NCBI GenBank assembly: GCA_911728455.2 | Contig: OU452223.1 | Coordinates: forward strand, 9,570,174-9,634,173 | DNA from: Marthasterias glacialis | Lineage: Eukaryota; Echinodermata; Asteroidea; Forcipulatida; Asteriidae | DNA length: 64,000 nucleotides | Direction of reading: 5' to 3' | In this document: piece after piece, positions 41,789 to 51,257 of the stretch | Numbering within the stretch: the stretch's first letter is position 1 | Layout of the letters: each line of letters starts with the position of its first letter | Notes under the pieces: model-generated | The model's database searches: none | Seen by the model: the letters and a program-made list of their open reading frames with translations, nothing else | What the model was told of the DNA's origin: nothing | Made by a program: the position numbers and the translations under genes

Positions 41789-44700
41789 GTAGGTCATTCA
41801 GCCAGTGTTTAGAATAATGGTTAAACTATGTACAGGGGCTCACATTTTACACCCGGGTTGATCGGGAGAGTTTTTTCGTGGGGAGTCCGAGGGTCAGTGT
41901 TGTAGTCGAGACCTGGAAGTCTGAGACCGAGACCTTGACATTTGAGACCGAGACAAAGACCGAGACCAGTCCTTCCAAGACCGAGACTTTTGCAGCCCGA
42001 GACCGAGACTGAGTCCAACATATCCCAGACCGAGATTAAGCCCAAGCCTAAGCATACTAATGTGTGGTTTTGAAGTCGATGTCCCCTCATCAGTGCCCCA
42101 TGCTGTTGTGCCTTGCTCTGAATCAAAAGATAACATCTCAAGGATGATTGCTGATGACTAACATGAAAGCTTAACATTTGGAACCTTTAAAATCCGCATT
42201 AAATAAAAAACCAAAACTGTAAGTGATATCAGCTTTAACAAGACTGAGTATGCAAGCTGATAAAAATAAGTACTTGGCTTTAAGATTTAGAAAATGCACA
42301 ATCATATTTAAATTTGCAACAAAACTTCACAGTTGTTTATGCAGCATCTTCAGTAGTGTAGCACCTCTTGGACATAAGATTTAAATCTGTTTATAAGTTC
42401 ATTTTTAGCACCACCACAAGCTCTTTAATTTTATGTACATGATGTTACTGCCAACCTCAGTAGATATTATTGACTCCTCAATCATGCAAGTAACTTTAAA
42501 ACTGACTTGATAACAGTTAAAATGAACGACATGAACTAGTTATTGAATCTTTGATATTGGAGTTTGTACGATCGTCGCAACTGTAATTTTATTTTTATTA
42601 CTCATGTTGTTTGTGGACCAGGTAGCGATGTATTTTCACTTGATTTAAAAGGAGACTAAAGTTCTTGCAATTTTCAAACTTCCTTGTACATGTAGATAAA
42701 CAACAACGATTTAATACAGTTTTGCTCTTACTTTGCAAGCCAGAGGCATCGGTTTAGTTGTAAAACCCCAAATCACTGTGACTTATAAACAATCCACATG
42801 TGGGAGTCAAACAAGCATGCAGTCTGGTTGCAAACCGGTTTGCTTTGCCTACATTGTAAGTCTGTATAGCCATACCGCACAGTACAGGGGCGATCTATCG
42901 ATGGAGGCGAAAACCAGACATGGATTTGACTGTCTAATTTACGTTTCTATTGGTTGTTTACACTGTGCTTATCAAATTTTGCCATTGGCCAATTTCACCC
43001 TATGGCCAGCGGTTGGAATTATTTCAGTAAGCGTGCACTGCCGCGTCAAAACGACCATGGAGGAAACTTGAACGGTCATGAGGTGGTAGTACTGACTGGC
43101 CGGGCAGTGAAAAAGTTGGATAACTAATGCTTTTTTAAATTTGCTTGCAGTTTTATTGAAATAGGGTAGCCTCCTCAGGAAAAAAAGATAAATCCTAGGA
43201 GGTTTATATGATGCCGTTGTGGATATTTATGACTGGCCGGTCGGACCATATGGCAAGGTGTTTCAGCTGGTCCCACCGCCGTGTTTCAACTGGCATTCAA
43301 TTTGCCAGTGGACTACCGCAAAAGTCAAACCCTGACTATGGACAAGATCGATGTTCTATAATCTTGTGTCATAATGGCTGAAGAATTTACTGAATTTTGG
43401 CTGGTTTTTAATAACGAAAGGGAGAAACTTGGGTCAACCCTTAATATGTTATTTTTCATCTCTTCGATTTCATTTACCCTTTTTACGTCCATTGGAAACA
43501 ACACTATCCTGACCATCAAACTTTTATACACGCATGCGATTGCAAAGGAGAGGTATGGTTGCAAGTGTTCATTCTACTATAAGGTTTTACGAATCCATAT
43601 AAAAACATTTGCTATTAACACAGAAGGTACCCGCGTAAATTTCACATGCAGCAACTTCCGTCTTTGGGGATCGGATTTTAATTCGGTTTTCTGTCTTTCT
43701 TTATTTACTATTTTTTATGGTTAATTTGAATAATTATGAACAAATTAAAATTGGGATAATATTATAGCACATATTTTATACAAAATTAGTGCACGGCTTA
43801 ATTTAAACCACCAGGCCGTGCTTGAAAAAATAGGCTGTGATATCAGAAAACTGTCGTGCAAAACACGGCTGCAAGGCTCGCTAGCTAAAAACACTGACTG
43901 GCATCTGGCCAGTGAACCTTGGTTTCCTCCTGTAAGTTCCTTGTGATTTGTAAACTCGAAGACAATTACAGCAGATTTATTCAATATAATAGCGCTACAC
44001 TGTCCCACACGATGGGGTTGCCGGGGAGGTGCACATAAACAAAGAGAAGCTTCACGTATTGTTACTACACAATCAGAGGTAACTACATGTACCACTCCAA
44101 CTATTACGCGTACCACTATTGGCCCTATACAAAGCCAAACTACAACCCCTGATACTTTGAATTTGAACTTAGCGCTTCTTAACTGTCGATCTGCTAGGAA
44201 TAAAACTGACCTGATATATGATTTTATGATAGAGAACAAGTCAGATATTGTGGCACTGACAGAAACCTGGTTTACTGGAACAGATGATGATCAAAAATAC
44301 ATTGCTGAAATCTGTCCTCGTGGCTTTACTTGCACACATACCCCTAGAATGGGCAGGCGAGGTGGGGGTGTTGCAGTCATTTTGCGTAAAAGCTTCAACA
44401 TGAAACTTTTGAAAACTCAGTGGTTTGCTTCTTTTGAGTACATGATGATGAACATTTCCTCTAGCAACAATAACTCTGCAATTAACTTAATTGCACTCTA
44501 CCGCCCTCCATCGTCCTCTCATAAAAACTTCATTACTGAATTCTCGATGTTGCTTGAGTCCGTTGCGCTTGAGAAAAACTTGGTTGTGGTCGGTGATTTC
44601 AATTTCAACTGGGCCCTGAAAGACAGCAGCACCAAAAAGTTAGATGAGTTTTTAGACAGCATGGGCTTAGTTCAGTATGTAGAAACACCTACACATACCA

Positions 44701-47700
44701 GCGGCCATATTCTTGACTACGTCATAGGGAGAGCCAGTGATAAGGTTCTTATTCCGTCTTCGGTCAAGTTATCTACCTTTATATCTGATCACTGTAGCGT
44801 GGTTTGTGAACTAAAATTTGATAAACCAAAACGCTCTTGGAAGGTAACCACTTATCGTCAATTGAATAAAATTGATCCAACTGAATTCATCAGCGACATG
44901 ACCCACCTATTACCAACAACTCCAGATTCTGAACTGTCTGCTCAGGTACAGCGTTATGAATCTACCCTCAGACAACTAATTGATAGACATGCCCCGATAC
45001 AGAGGCGCTTACTACCTGTTCGTCCGCATAGCCCTTGGTACACGCAGGACATCATGGAAGCAAAAAAGCTAAAGCGGATGTATGAAAAGCAGTGGAGGAA
45101 ATCCGGTCTGACTGTTCACCGTCAAATGTTCACTGAGCAAAGAAATCTGGTACTTTGTTTAATTAGAGATGCCCGACGGTCACATTTCAAACAGAAGATA
45201 TCCGACAATGCAACCAACCCAAGAACACTGTTTTCTGTTGTTGATGGTTTGTTACACTGTAGACCATCACAGTGTCTTCCTGACAACTCATCTGCACTAG
45301 ACCTCGCGGAGAAATTTAATGTTCACTTCGAAACCAAAGTTGCGCACATCAGGTCGTTGCTTGATGGTCAATTACCATCAGTTTCAGCTTCCGTCCAGGA
45401 CACTCGTACTACATCGACACTCCAACTTTTCAAATCTGAATCAGAAGAAACTGTTGGCAATCTCATCCGTCGCTCACCTTCGAAATCGTGTGACCTTGAT
45501 CCAATGCCCACCTCCTTTTTGAAAACATGTCTGTCATCGGTTCTACCTGCAATTACAAACATTGTCAACTCATCCATAACAACAGGAACCATGCCTCAGC
45601 AATTCAAAACGGCTCACGTCACCCCCATTATCAAGAACGCAAAGCTAGACAAGAACATGCTCAATAACTACAGACCTGTGTCGAATTTGCCATTCATCTC
45701 AAAAATTGTGGAGAAAGTGGTAGCTGGTCAACTCAATGACTACCTAACATCAAACAACCTGCTTAAGTCGGCACAGTCAGCATATCGTAAACACCACAGC
45801 ACTGAAACTACACTCCTCTGTGTTCAAAATGATATCCTAAGAGCCATTGACAAGAAACTCTCTGTAATTTTAGTGTTGCTTGATCTTTCCGCGGCATTCG
45901 ACACTATTGACCACAAAATCCTCCTGGAACGCCTTCATTACAATTTTGGTATTACTGGAACTGCCTTGAAGTGGTTTGCATCATATCTGGAAAATCGTAC
46001 CCAAGCTGTAAAAATAAATGGGTCCTACTCATCCAACACTAAACTACACTTTGGTGTTCCTCAGGGGTCAGTGCTAGGTCCTGTGTTATTTTCCTTATAT
46101 TTTTCACCAGTTGCCAACATCGCACGCCATCACAACCTATCCGTTCAGCTTTACGCTGATGACGCCCAACTCTATATGCCCTTTGTCTCTACAGACGCGA
46201 ACACTGCAGTTGCCCGTACGGAAGCATGTGTCTCTGAAATTAAGGAATGGATGGTCGCAAACAAACTTCAGCTCAACAGTGACAAGACAGTCATCCTCTT
46301 GCTAAACTCCCCCAGTCAGCACCGCCACAACACCATTAACAGCATCCCTATTGATGGTCATGCCATACCCTTTAGCACCACAGCTAGAAACCTTGGCGTC
46401 ATCTTTGACCGGCATATGAACTTCACCACCCATGTCAGACATACCACCCGCATTGCCATGTACCACTTGAAAAACATAAATCACATCCGCTCATTGCTCT
46501 CTGACAAAACAGCTGAGCAGCTCATCCATGCACTTGTAACATCTCGGCTCGACTACTGTAACTCACTCTTATATGGACTTCCAGCTTCCACCTTACATCA
46601 CCTTCAGAGAATCCAGAACATTGCAGCTCGTATCCTAACACGCTCAAACAAGTTCCAGCACATCACCCCGGTCCTTCAATCACTACACTGGCTCCCTGTC
46701 GAGCAACGCATCATGTTCAAACTCCTCTACATAACTTACCTTTGCATCACCAACAGCTCATCCCCCCTGTACCTGCAGAAGCTTCTGTCACCGTACAAGC
46801 CCGTGCGTCAATTAAGGTCCAGTGATGCCAACTTGCTTGTTATTCCACCTTCCAGGTTAAAAGCTTATGGGGATAGAAGTTTCTCAGTTGCAGTCCCCCG
46901 CCTATGGAATAGTTTGCCTCCCACCCTTAGATCTCAACCTGACATTGCTTCATTCAAATCCAGTCTCAAGACCTACCTCTTCAGTCAAGCCTACCATTAA
47001 TTTTTCCCTTGGTCCTCCTACAGCGCAGTGAATAGTTTTCTAGATACCAGCGCTTTATAAGTTTTATTATTATTATTATTATTATTATTATAACTCTTCT
47101 TTAAATTAACACATAAGCTGGACGAAGATTACACAAAAAAATTGCCAAACTACATGTATATGACGATCCTGACATGAGACTGATTGATTGTTCGATCATG
47201 CAATCTACACGTGTGTATGTGTGATAGCCAACACGTTGGCGAACGCAGCGTGGACCATACATCGTGTAACCAGTGAAATATCCAATGCGTGGGTACCATT
47301 CAGAATTAGCAAGCTGGTCTTCATTCCAGCTTCAGTGTCCCCTTCAGCCTGAAAACTTGTACTCTGGGTGTTGTTTGTGTTTTGAATAAAGACTAGCGCT
47401 TCGGAACCTGCTTGTGAGAGAACAGGTTCATTAGAAGCAACACAGCGCTATGCAAAAACAACGTCAACTTACTTTCCTTGCATAAAATATCATTATTTGT
47501 TGTGGTCTCGGGGGTCAAGACTGGGACATTGACAACCGAGACCGACACCAAGACCGAGGCCAGTCCTTTCGAGACCGAGACCAGCCCTTCCGCGACCGAG
47601 ACTTTTGCAGGCCGAGACCGAGACCCGAGATCGCAAAAAAAGGTCTCGAGACCAAGACAAGGTCTCGAGACCTACAACACTGCCGAGGGTCATTCACGTT

Positions 47701-50700
47701 CGGGCTGACCAGCCACTGATCCAGCATGTTAAAATAAGCAAGTGTTCTTGGCTTCATTTTGCAATGAGGGGTGGGGGGCGGGGGAGAGAAGGTGGTCCTT
47801 TCCACTACTTTTTGTTCTTTTTGGTGTAATTCTTTTCCCATGTAGAAGTAACTGTGATTTCAGTAAACTTCTATTATCTGACGATTACTCCTGATGATGA
47901 CTAGAGCAGGCTAGTCGAAACGTTGAGACCAATTAATACTCCGCGGCAGTGAAGTTATCCGAGAAGTCCCCTCGATCCACTGAGCAAAAGTAGTAGTAGT
48001 CCCGGCCAATTTCATACCTCCCCAGGTAGTACTTAATAAGCAGGACAGTTCTTTTCAGAACTAAGTTGTCCCCCCCTAAATTCCGAATTCTACTCCGCGG
48101 TAGTAGAATAATAACAAGACAAGTTCTCACAAGAACAATCTACTGTATATATAGCAAAGTAGATATAATCACATGGTGTTACCGCAAACCAAATTTACAT
48201 TAATACCTCACCATGCAATGCCTCAAAACCTATATACGAGTAAGAGTTCTCTTCCAATATGCACTCCCACACTTTCTTTTTTTGTACAGGCATTGACATT
48301 GATGTTGGCGAGATACAAAAGGCAAACGAGAAAAACACGTTCCCCAACATCGTCTACAAGGTGGCAGACTTTGGGACTGAACTGGGTGACTGTGGTAAGG
48401 AATGGCAGAACAGCTTTGATACTGTTATGAGTGGCTTTACGTTGCATTTCATTGAAGACCAGCAGAAAGCATTGAAGAACATGTATGACTGTCTCAAGCC
48501 TGGAGGGAAGCTACACCTAACGTACATTGGGGACAAGCGTGGCTGGACCGCCAAAGCAGAGGCATATGTCAGGAACCATCCAAAATGGGGACCACTTGTC
48601 AAGGTTTGTGATGCTTTTCTGTCAGTGGGAGACTTTGGAACGCTAGGTGGCAGCAGACTTACCAGGTAAATTGCCACTGGTTACGTAGTTACGAGCATGC
48701 GCACATTTCCAAGAACATTTGGATTTACCAGGTAAGTCTGCTGCCACCTAGTGTCCTCAAAAGGCTCCCATTGGCAGGATATTTTACTACTCCCCTATTG
48801 TTATTTCCACAGGACTGGATATCTACAGGGTACAGAGGAGTGTCGTTGCTGAGTTGTGTAGTGTACCCAGTGATCTCTATTATAATGACTGGCTAGTGAG
48901 TCAGCCTATGCATGTGCAAGAGGCTGTTAAGTCACCATACACAAGCGGTGGCCATTTTGAAACTCGCAAAAAAAAACACCCTTTAGTGCACACAGTGCCA
49001 TACAAAATGTTATTTATTTTCTAGATTTAGGATGGGATTTTTATTCATCAACAACTTTTTCTTTATTCCTAGAGTTGTTTATACCCACAATGTTGTTTTA
49101 TTCAGTGTTTACTTCTTTTGAAAATTTGCATCAAAACACGCACGGCAACGTTGATAAATGTATCATCATGCATATAATTTGGACATAGCCCAGTAAACCT
49201 GCCGTAAAAAAACAATGAGCACTTTGATACACCAGTTCAGATGTGATAAAACGCTTGATAAGAACTGCGTATTATGAGTAGTAGTGAACAATGCTTTATC
49301 ACACATCTGTGTAGGGCAAAGCCAGAGGAAAACATTTAAATTTCAGATTTATATAACCCTCCTACTGTTAGACCATTCAAAATTCCAACTCTCACATATG
49401 CTCATTGATCATTATACACACATGGTAATTATCATTTGAACAGTGTTGATATCTGGAATACACTACCCCAGCAACTTGTAGATAGCACCTCCCTGGATCG
49501 CTTCAGGGTGCAGTGCAGTCCATCCACCTCCGTTAACTTCCACTCCAGTTTTTAGCCCACCATCGCACTGTTCATGTATATCCTTCACAAATAAAACAGC
49601 TTTCCATCTCAATCAATTTCAGGATGCAAAGTCAAAGAACAATATCATCGAGTCTACGGCCGACAAAGTGAAGGAACTGATTGAGAGTGTAGGATTCAAA
49701 GACGTTCAAGTGCATCAGGATCACGATCTTGCTGAAGATGACTATGAAGATGATGATGCATCGGGTAAGGAGACTTCTTTGCTAGGCAGTAGCTATAGAC
49801 CGATCCATTAAGCCCTGCCTTCATATGTGTTGACCAATCACAGCCTTGGGTACGCCACCGAAAGTCCGACTAAAGTCCAAAACGATAAAATCCTATAAGA
49901 AAATGAAACATGCGTGCGCGTACTTATAGCCCACATTCCTGTCGTGCAGTAGTTTGGCATTGAACAGACGCACATTGTGCTGCCCACGTGTGTACAGTGG
50001 TGATGTAGCCAATGCTGTGATTGGTCAATATGTTTAGGGGGCGGGGCTTAATGGATCAGTCTATTGTGGGCAGGGGCTTAATGTATCAGCCTGTTGTCCA
50101 GAGAAATGGTACAGTCAGAAAAGATGTCATTTTTATGGAGAGTAATACTTTAAAATATACAGACATTAAATGGAAACGTTAGGCCTATCACCTCTTCCAA
50201 TGTTTCTTGAAAAATTGAGGATTTGAGTCGATGCACTCTCTCAAAAGCCAAGGATTTTCATCTTTTAATAGATCAGGCATGATATTCGTACTGTTCCAAT
50301 CTGATTTCCGATTTTATTGACCTTAAAAAATCAGTCTGAGTATTAATGAATAGCCCAAATGAAGCCTATCAAAACCTACATATCGTCGGTTGCACCACGA
50401 ACCATCGTATCAGTCAAAATTCACAAAAAGTTGTCGAATCGGAATGTTTACAAGTTACTGATATACTCAACATTTTCGGCAATTTTTAGGACCAAACACG
50501 CAATAGTTTCATAATGACACTAATTAGCAATACTGACATATCACCAGATTTGCCATTTTGCTTTTTCACAGAAATGGTGTATCGCAATACACCACTTAAT
50601 ACTTCCAAATACATAGCACTGACAAGGTGCCAAACACTCACAGTTTGACTTTTTCTGTTTCACGAAGTAATATTCCGTTGACCTATGCGTTTTCACGAAG

Positions 50701-51257
50701 CAACGTATCTCAACATGCATTGGTTTGTACTCTGTGCTCTACAGCCACTTTCTTTTTCACGAAGTACATGTTTAGGAATTAATAACTTACCAAAACAGTT
50801 GCTTGATTGAAAACTGACACTTCTGTACGAATAAAGAAGTGAGCTTTATTTTGGTATTAAATTTCTGTTTTTCTAATTATAGGTAGTCTCTGAAACAACA
50901 GTTTGAAAAATAATTCTATTCAAATGCGAACTGAATTTTGGCTGTGAAGCACGGTACGACGGTTCAAGGTGAGACCTACGATATGTAGGTCAGCCATTGT
51001 AGACAATAAGATTTTTCTATTTTTTTCAAGGTATTAAATTATATCATGCCTTTTAAATGTTTTTTTGTAGATACCTGCCAACGTCTTTCGTTTTCTTTTG
51101 TTTTTCCTCAGGTTATATTTACGGAGTGTTGAGCCTGTCCTTTTCGATTCCTGAAGCAATTTGTAACGAATACATGGCAGATGTCAGCAAATTTTCACGA
51201 GACAACTTCGGCACAAATTCTCCCTGGGAGTACGTTGAAATTGTTGGCCAAAAGTAA
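41587..51257 (+). CDS. Class I SAM-dependent methyltransferase (4 exons, 267 residues)
   Basis: Four exons with matching phases (1, 0, 1) give 804 nt: 267 residues plus stop. Class I methyltransferase landmarks: motif I LMDIGCAEGEFLDKL (residues 45-59), acidic end of strand 2 GIDID (68-72), VADF (92-95), motif IV-like FDTVMSGFTLHFI (110-122), and LKPGGKLHLTY (136-146). The short acidic stretch EDDYEDDDAS (210-219) precedes the final strands. The layout resembles small-molecule O-methyltransferases of the juvenile-hormone-acid-methyltransferase-like type, which occur well outside insects; the substrate cannot be read from sequence. The ATG at 41587 sits in a good context (aacATGg), with no earlier in-frame ATG in the open stretch. 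Intron 1 (6.5 kb) carries a nested transposon insertion. Confidence 0.88.
42050..43940. other. Interior of the hAT-like insertion
   Basis: No transposase or zinc-finger domain could be read. A plus-strand frame at 43374-43724 (116 codons, starting MAEEFTEFWLVF) has no recognised domain and is not called as a gene. Confidence 0.4.
43947..47000 (+). CDS. LINE ORF2: AP endonuclease plus reverse transcriptase
   Basis: An unbroken frame from just after a TGA at 43944 to TAA at 46998-47000. The first ATG is internal, so the 5' end is probably truncated. Endonuclease motifs: LLNCRSARNK, TETWF, VVVGDFNFNW, SDHCSVV. Reverse transcriptase motifs: NYRPVSNLPFISKIVEK, LDLSAAFDTIDHKILL, GVPQGSVLGPVLFSLY and the catalytic YADDAQLY (about 46152). 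The C-terminal region has SRLDYCNSLLYGLP and the PRLWNSLP motif. This pattern fits the CR1/L2 group of non-LTR retrotransposons. All catalytic motifs look intact and no stop interrupts the frame, so the copy is young or recently active. No ORF1 is present. Confidence 0.92.
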   Translation, partial: FVNSKTITADLFNIIALHCPTRWGCRGGAHKQREASRIVTTQSEVTTCTTPTITRTTIGPIQSQTTTPDTLNLNLALLNCRSARNKTDLIYDFMIENKSDIVALTETWFTGTDDDQKYIAEICPRGFTCTHTPRMGRRGGGVAVILRKSFNMKLLKTQWFASFEYMMMNISSSNNNSAINLIALYRPPSSSHKNFITEFSMLLESVALEKNLVVVGDFNFNWALKDSSTKKLDEFLDSMGLVQYVETPTHTSGHILDYVIGRASDKVLIPSSVKLSTFISDHCSVVCELKFDKPKRSWKVTTYRQLNKIDPTEFISDMTHLLPTTPDSELSAQVQRYESTLRQLIDRHAPIQRRLLPVRPHSPWYTQDIMEAKKLKRMYEKQWRKSGLTVHRQMFTEQRNLVLCLIRDARRSHFKQKISDNATNPRTLFSVVDGLLHCRPSQCLPDNSSALDLAEKFNVHFETKVAHIRSLLDGQLPSVSASVQDTRTTSTLQLFKSESEETVGNLIRRSPSKSCDLDPMPTSFLKTCLSSVLPAITNIVNSSITTGTMPQQFKTAHVTPIIKNAKLDKNMLNNYRPVSNLPFISKIVEKVVAGQLNDYLTSNNLLKSAQSAYRKHHSTETTLLCVQNDILRAIDKKLSVILVLLDLSAAFDTIDHKILLERLHYNFGITGTALKWFASYLENRTQAVKINGSYSSNTKLHFGVPQGSVLGPVLFSLYFSPVANIARHHNLSVQLYADDAQLYMPFVSTDANTAVARTEACVSEIKEWMVANKLQLNSDKTVILLLNSPSQHRHNTINSIPIDGHAIPFSTTARNLGVIFDRHMNFTTHVRHTTRIAMYHLKNINHIRSLLSDKTAEQLIHALVTSRLDYCNSLLYGLPASTLHHLQRIQNIAARILTRSNKFQHITPVLQSLHWLPVEQRIMFKLLYITYLCITNSSSPLYLQKLLSPYKPVRQLRSSDANLLVIPPSRLKAYGDRSFSVAVPRLWNSLPPTLRSQPDIASFKSSLKTYLFSQAYH
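43947..47092 (+). mobile_element. CR1/L2-type LINE, 5'-truncated, with (ATT)n tail
   Basis: The ORF2 frame is followed by a short 3' UTR (47001-47064) and an (ATT)n tract at about 47065-47091. Microsatellite tails of this kind are usual in the L2/CR1 group. The 5' boundary is uncertain and no target duplication was found. It lies inside the hAT-like insertion. Confidence 0.8.
47891..47921 (+). ncRNA. Hammerhead-ribozyme-like core (candidate)
   Basis: CTGATGA (47891-47897), a 6-bp stem GACTAG/CTAGTC closed by AGCAGG (47899-47916), then GAAAC (47917-47921) follow the order of the hammerhead catalytic core. One extra T lies between CTGATGA and the stem. Penelope-like retroelements are known to carry such motifs. 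Stems I and III and the cleavage site could not be fitted confidently, so it may be inactive. Confidence 0.4.
47930..48275 (+). repeat. Dispersed repeat next to the hammerhead-like motif
   Basis: The inverted counterpart of 28745-29280: GTACTTAATAAGCAGGACAG, ACTCCGCGGTAGTAGAATAA, CTCACCATGCAATGCCTCAA. It may be part of a Penelope-like element. Ends just before methyltransferase exon 2. Confidence 0.6.
48290..48603 (+). CDS. Methyltransferase exon 2
   Basis: Acceptor tttgtacag|GC, donor GTCAAG|gtttgt (phase 0), 314 nt. Encodes the acidic strand 2 end, the post-I motifs and LKPGGKLHL. The donor is weaker than consensus but the next exon joins in frame. A MITE starts 22 nt into the following intron. 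Confidence 0.88.
48626..48770. mobile_element. MITE with TAGGTGGCAGCAGAC termini (short copy)
   Basis: TGGGAGACTTTGGAACGCTA (48626), then GGTGGCAGCAGACTTACCAG; the inverted end CTGCTGCCACCTAGTGTCC runs to 48770. 145 bp, in intron 2 of the methyltransferase gene. Confidence 0.78.
49440..49545 (+). pseudogene. Reverse transcriptase C-terminal relic
   Basis: Reads SVDIWNTLPQQLVDSTSLDRF, matching the W-N-x-L-P motif and flanking helix at the end of LINE ORF2 proteins. No upstream reverse transcriptase remains. Confidence 0.6.
49623..49764 (+). CDS. Methyltransferase exon 3
   Basis: Acceptor caatttcag|GAT, donor TCGG|gtaagg, 142 nt. Encodes a helix (ESTADKVKELIESVGFKDV) and an acidic loop. A MITE follows 30 nt downstream (49795). 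Confidence 0.87.
49795..50064. mobile_element. MITE with ATAGACCGATCCATTAAG termini
   Basis: ATAGACCGATCCATTAAGCC (49795) is inverted as GGCTTAATGGATCAGTCTAT (to 50064), with subterminal TGACCAATCACAGC/GCTGTGATTGGTCA. 270 bp, in intron 3 of the methyltransferase gene. Confidence 0.75.
51112..51257 (+). CDS. Methyltransferase exon 4 and stop
   Basis: Acceptor tttttcctcag|GT, ending TAA at 51255-51257, 146 nt. Encodes the C-terminal strands GYIYGVLSLSFSIPEAICNE and WEYVEIVGQK. Confidence 0.87.

Larger units (their letters stand above)
41895..47682. mobile_element. hAT-like insertion with 8-bp TSD, containing the LINE
   Basis: The left end CAGTGTTGTAG (41895) and right end CTACAACACTG (ending 47682) are inverted. 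Both are flanked by the identical octamer ccgagggt (41887-41894 and 47683-47690). A C-A-G-T-G terminus with an 8-bp target duplication is the hAT superfamily hallmark. Both subterminal regions (about 41905-42040 and 47510-47680) are rich in GAGACC/GAGACCGA repeats. No transposase could be read, so it is probably non-autonomous and mobilised in trans. It sits 106 bp after the exon 1 donor of the methyltransferase gene. Confidence 0.78.
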
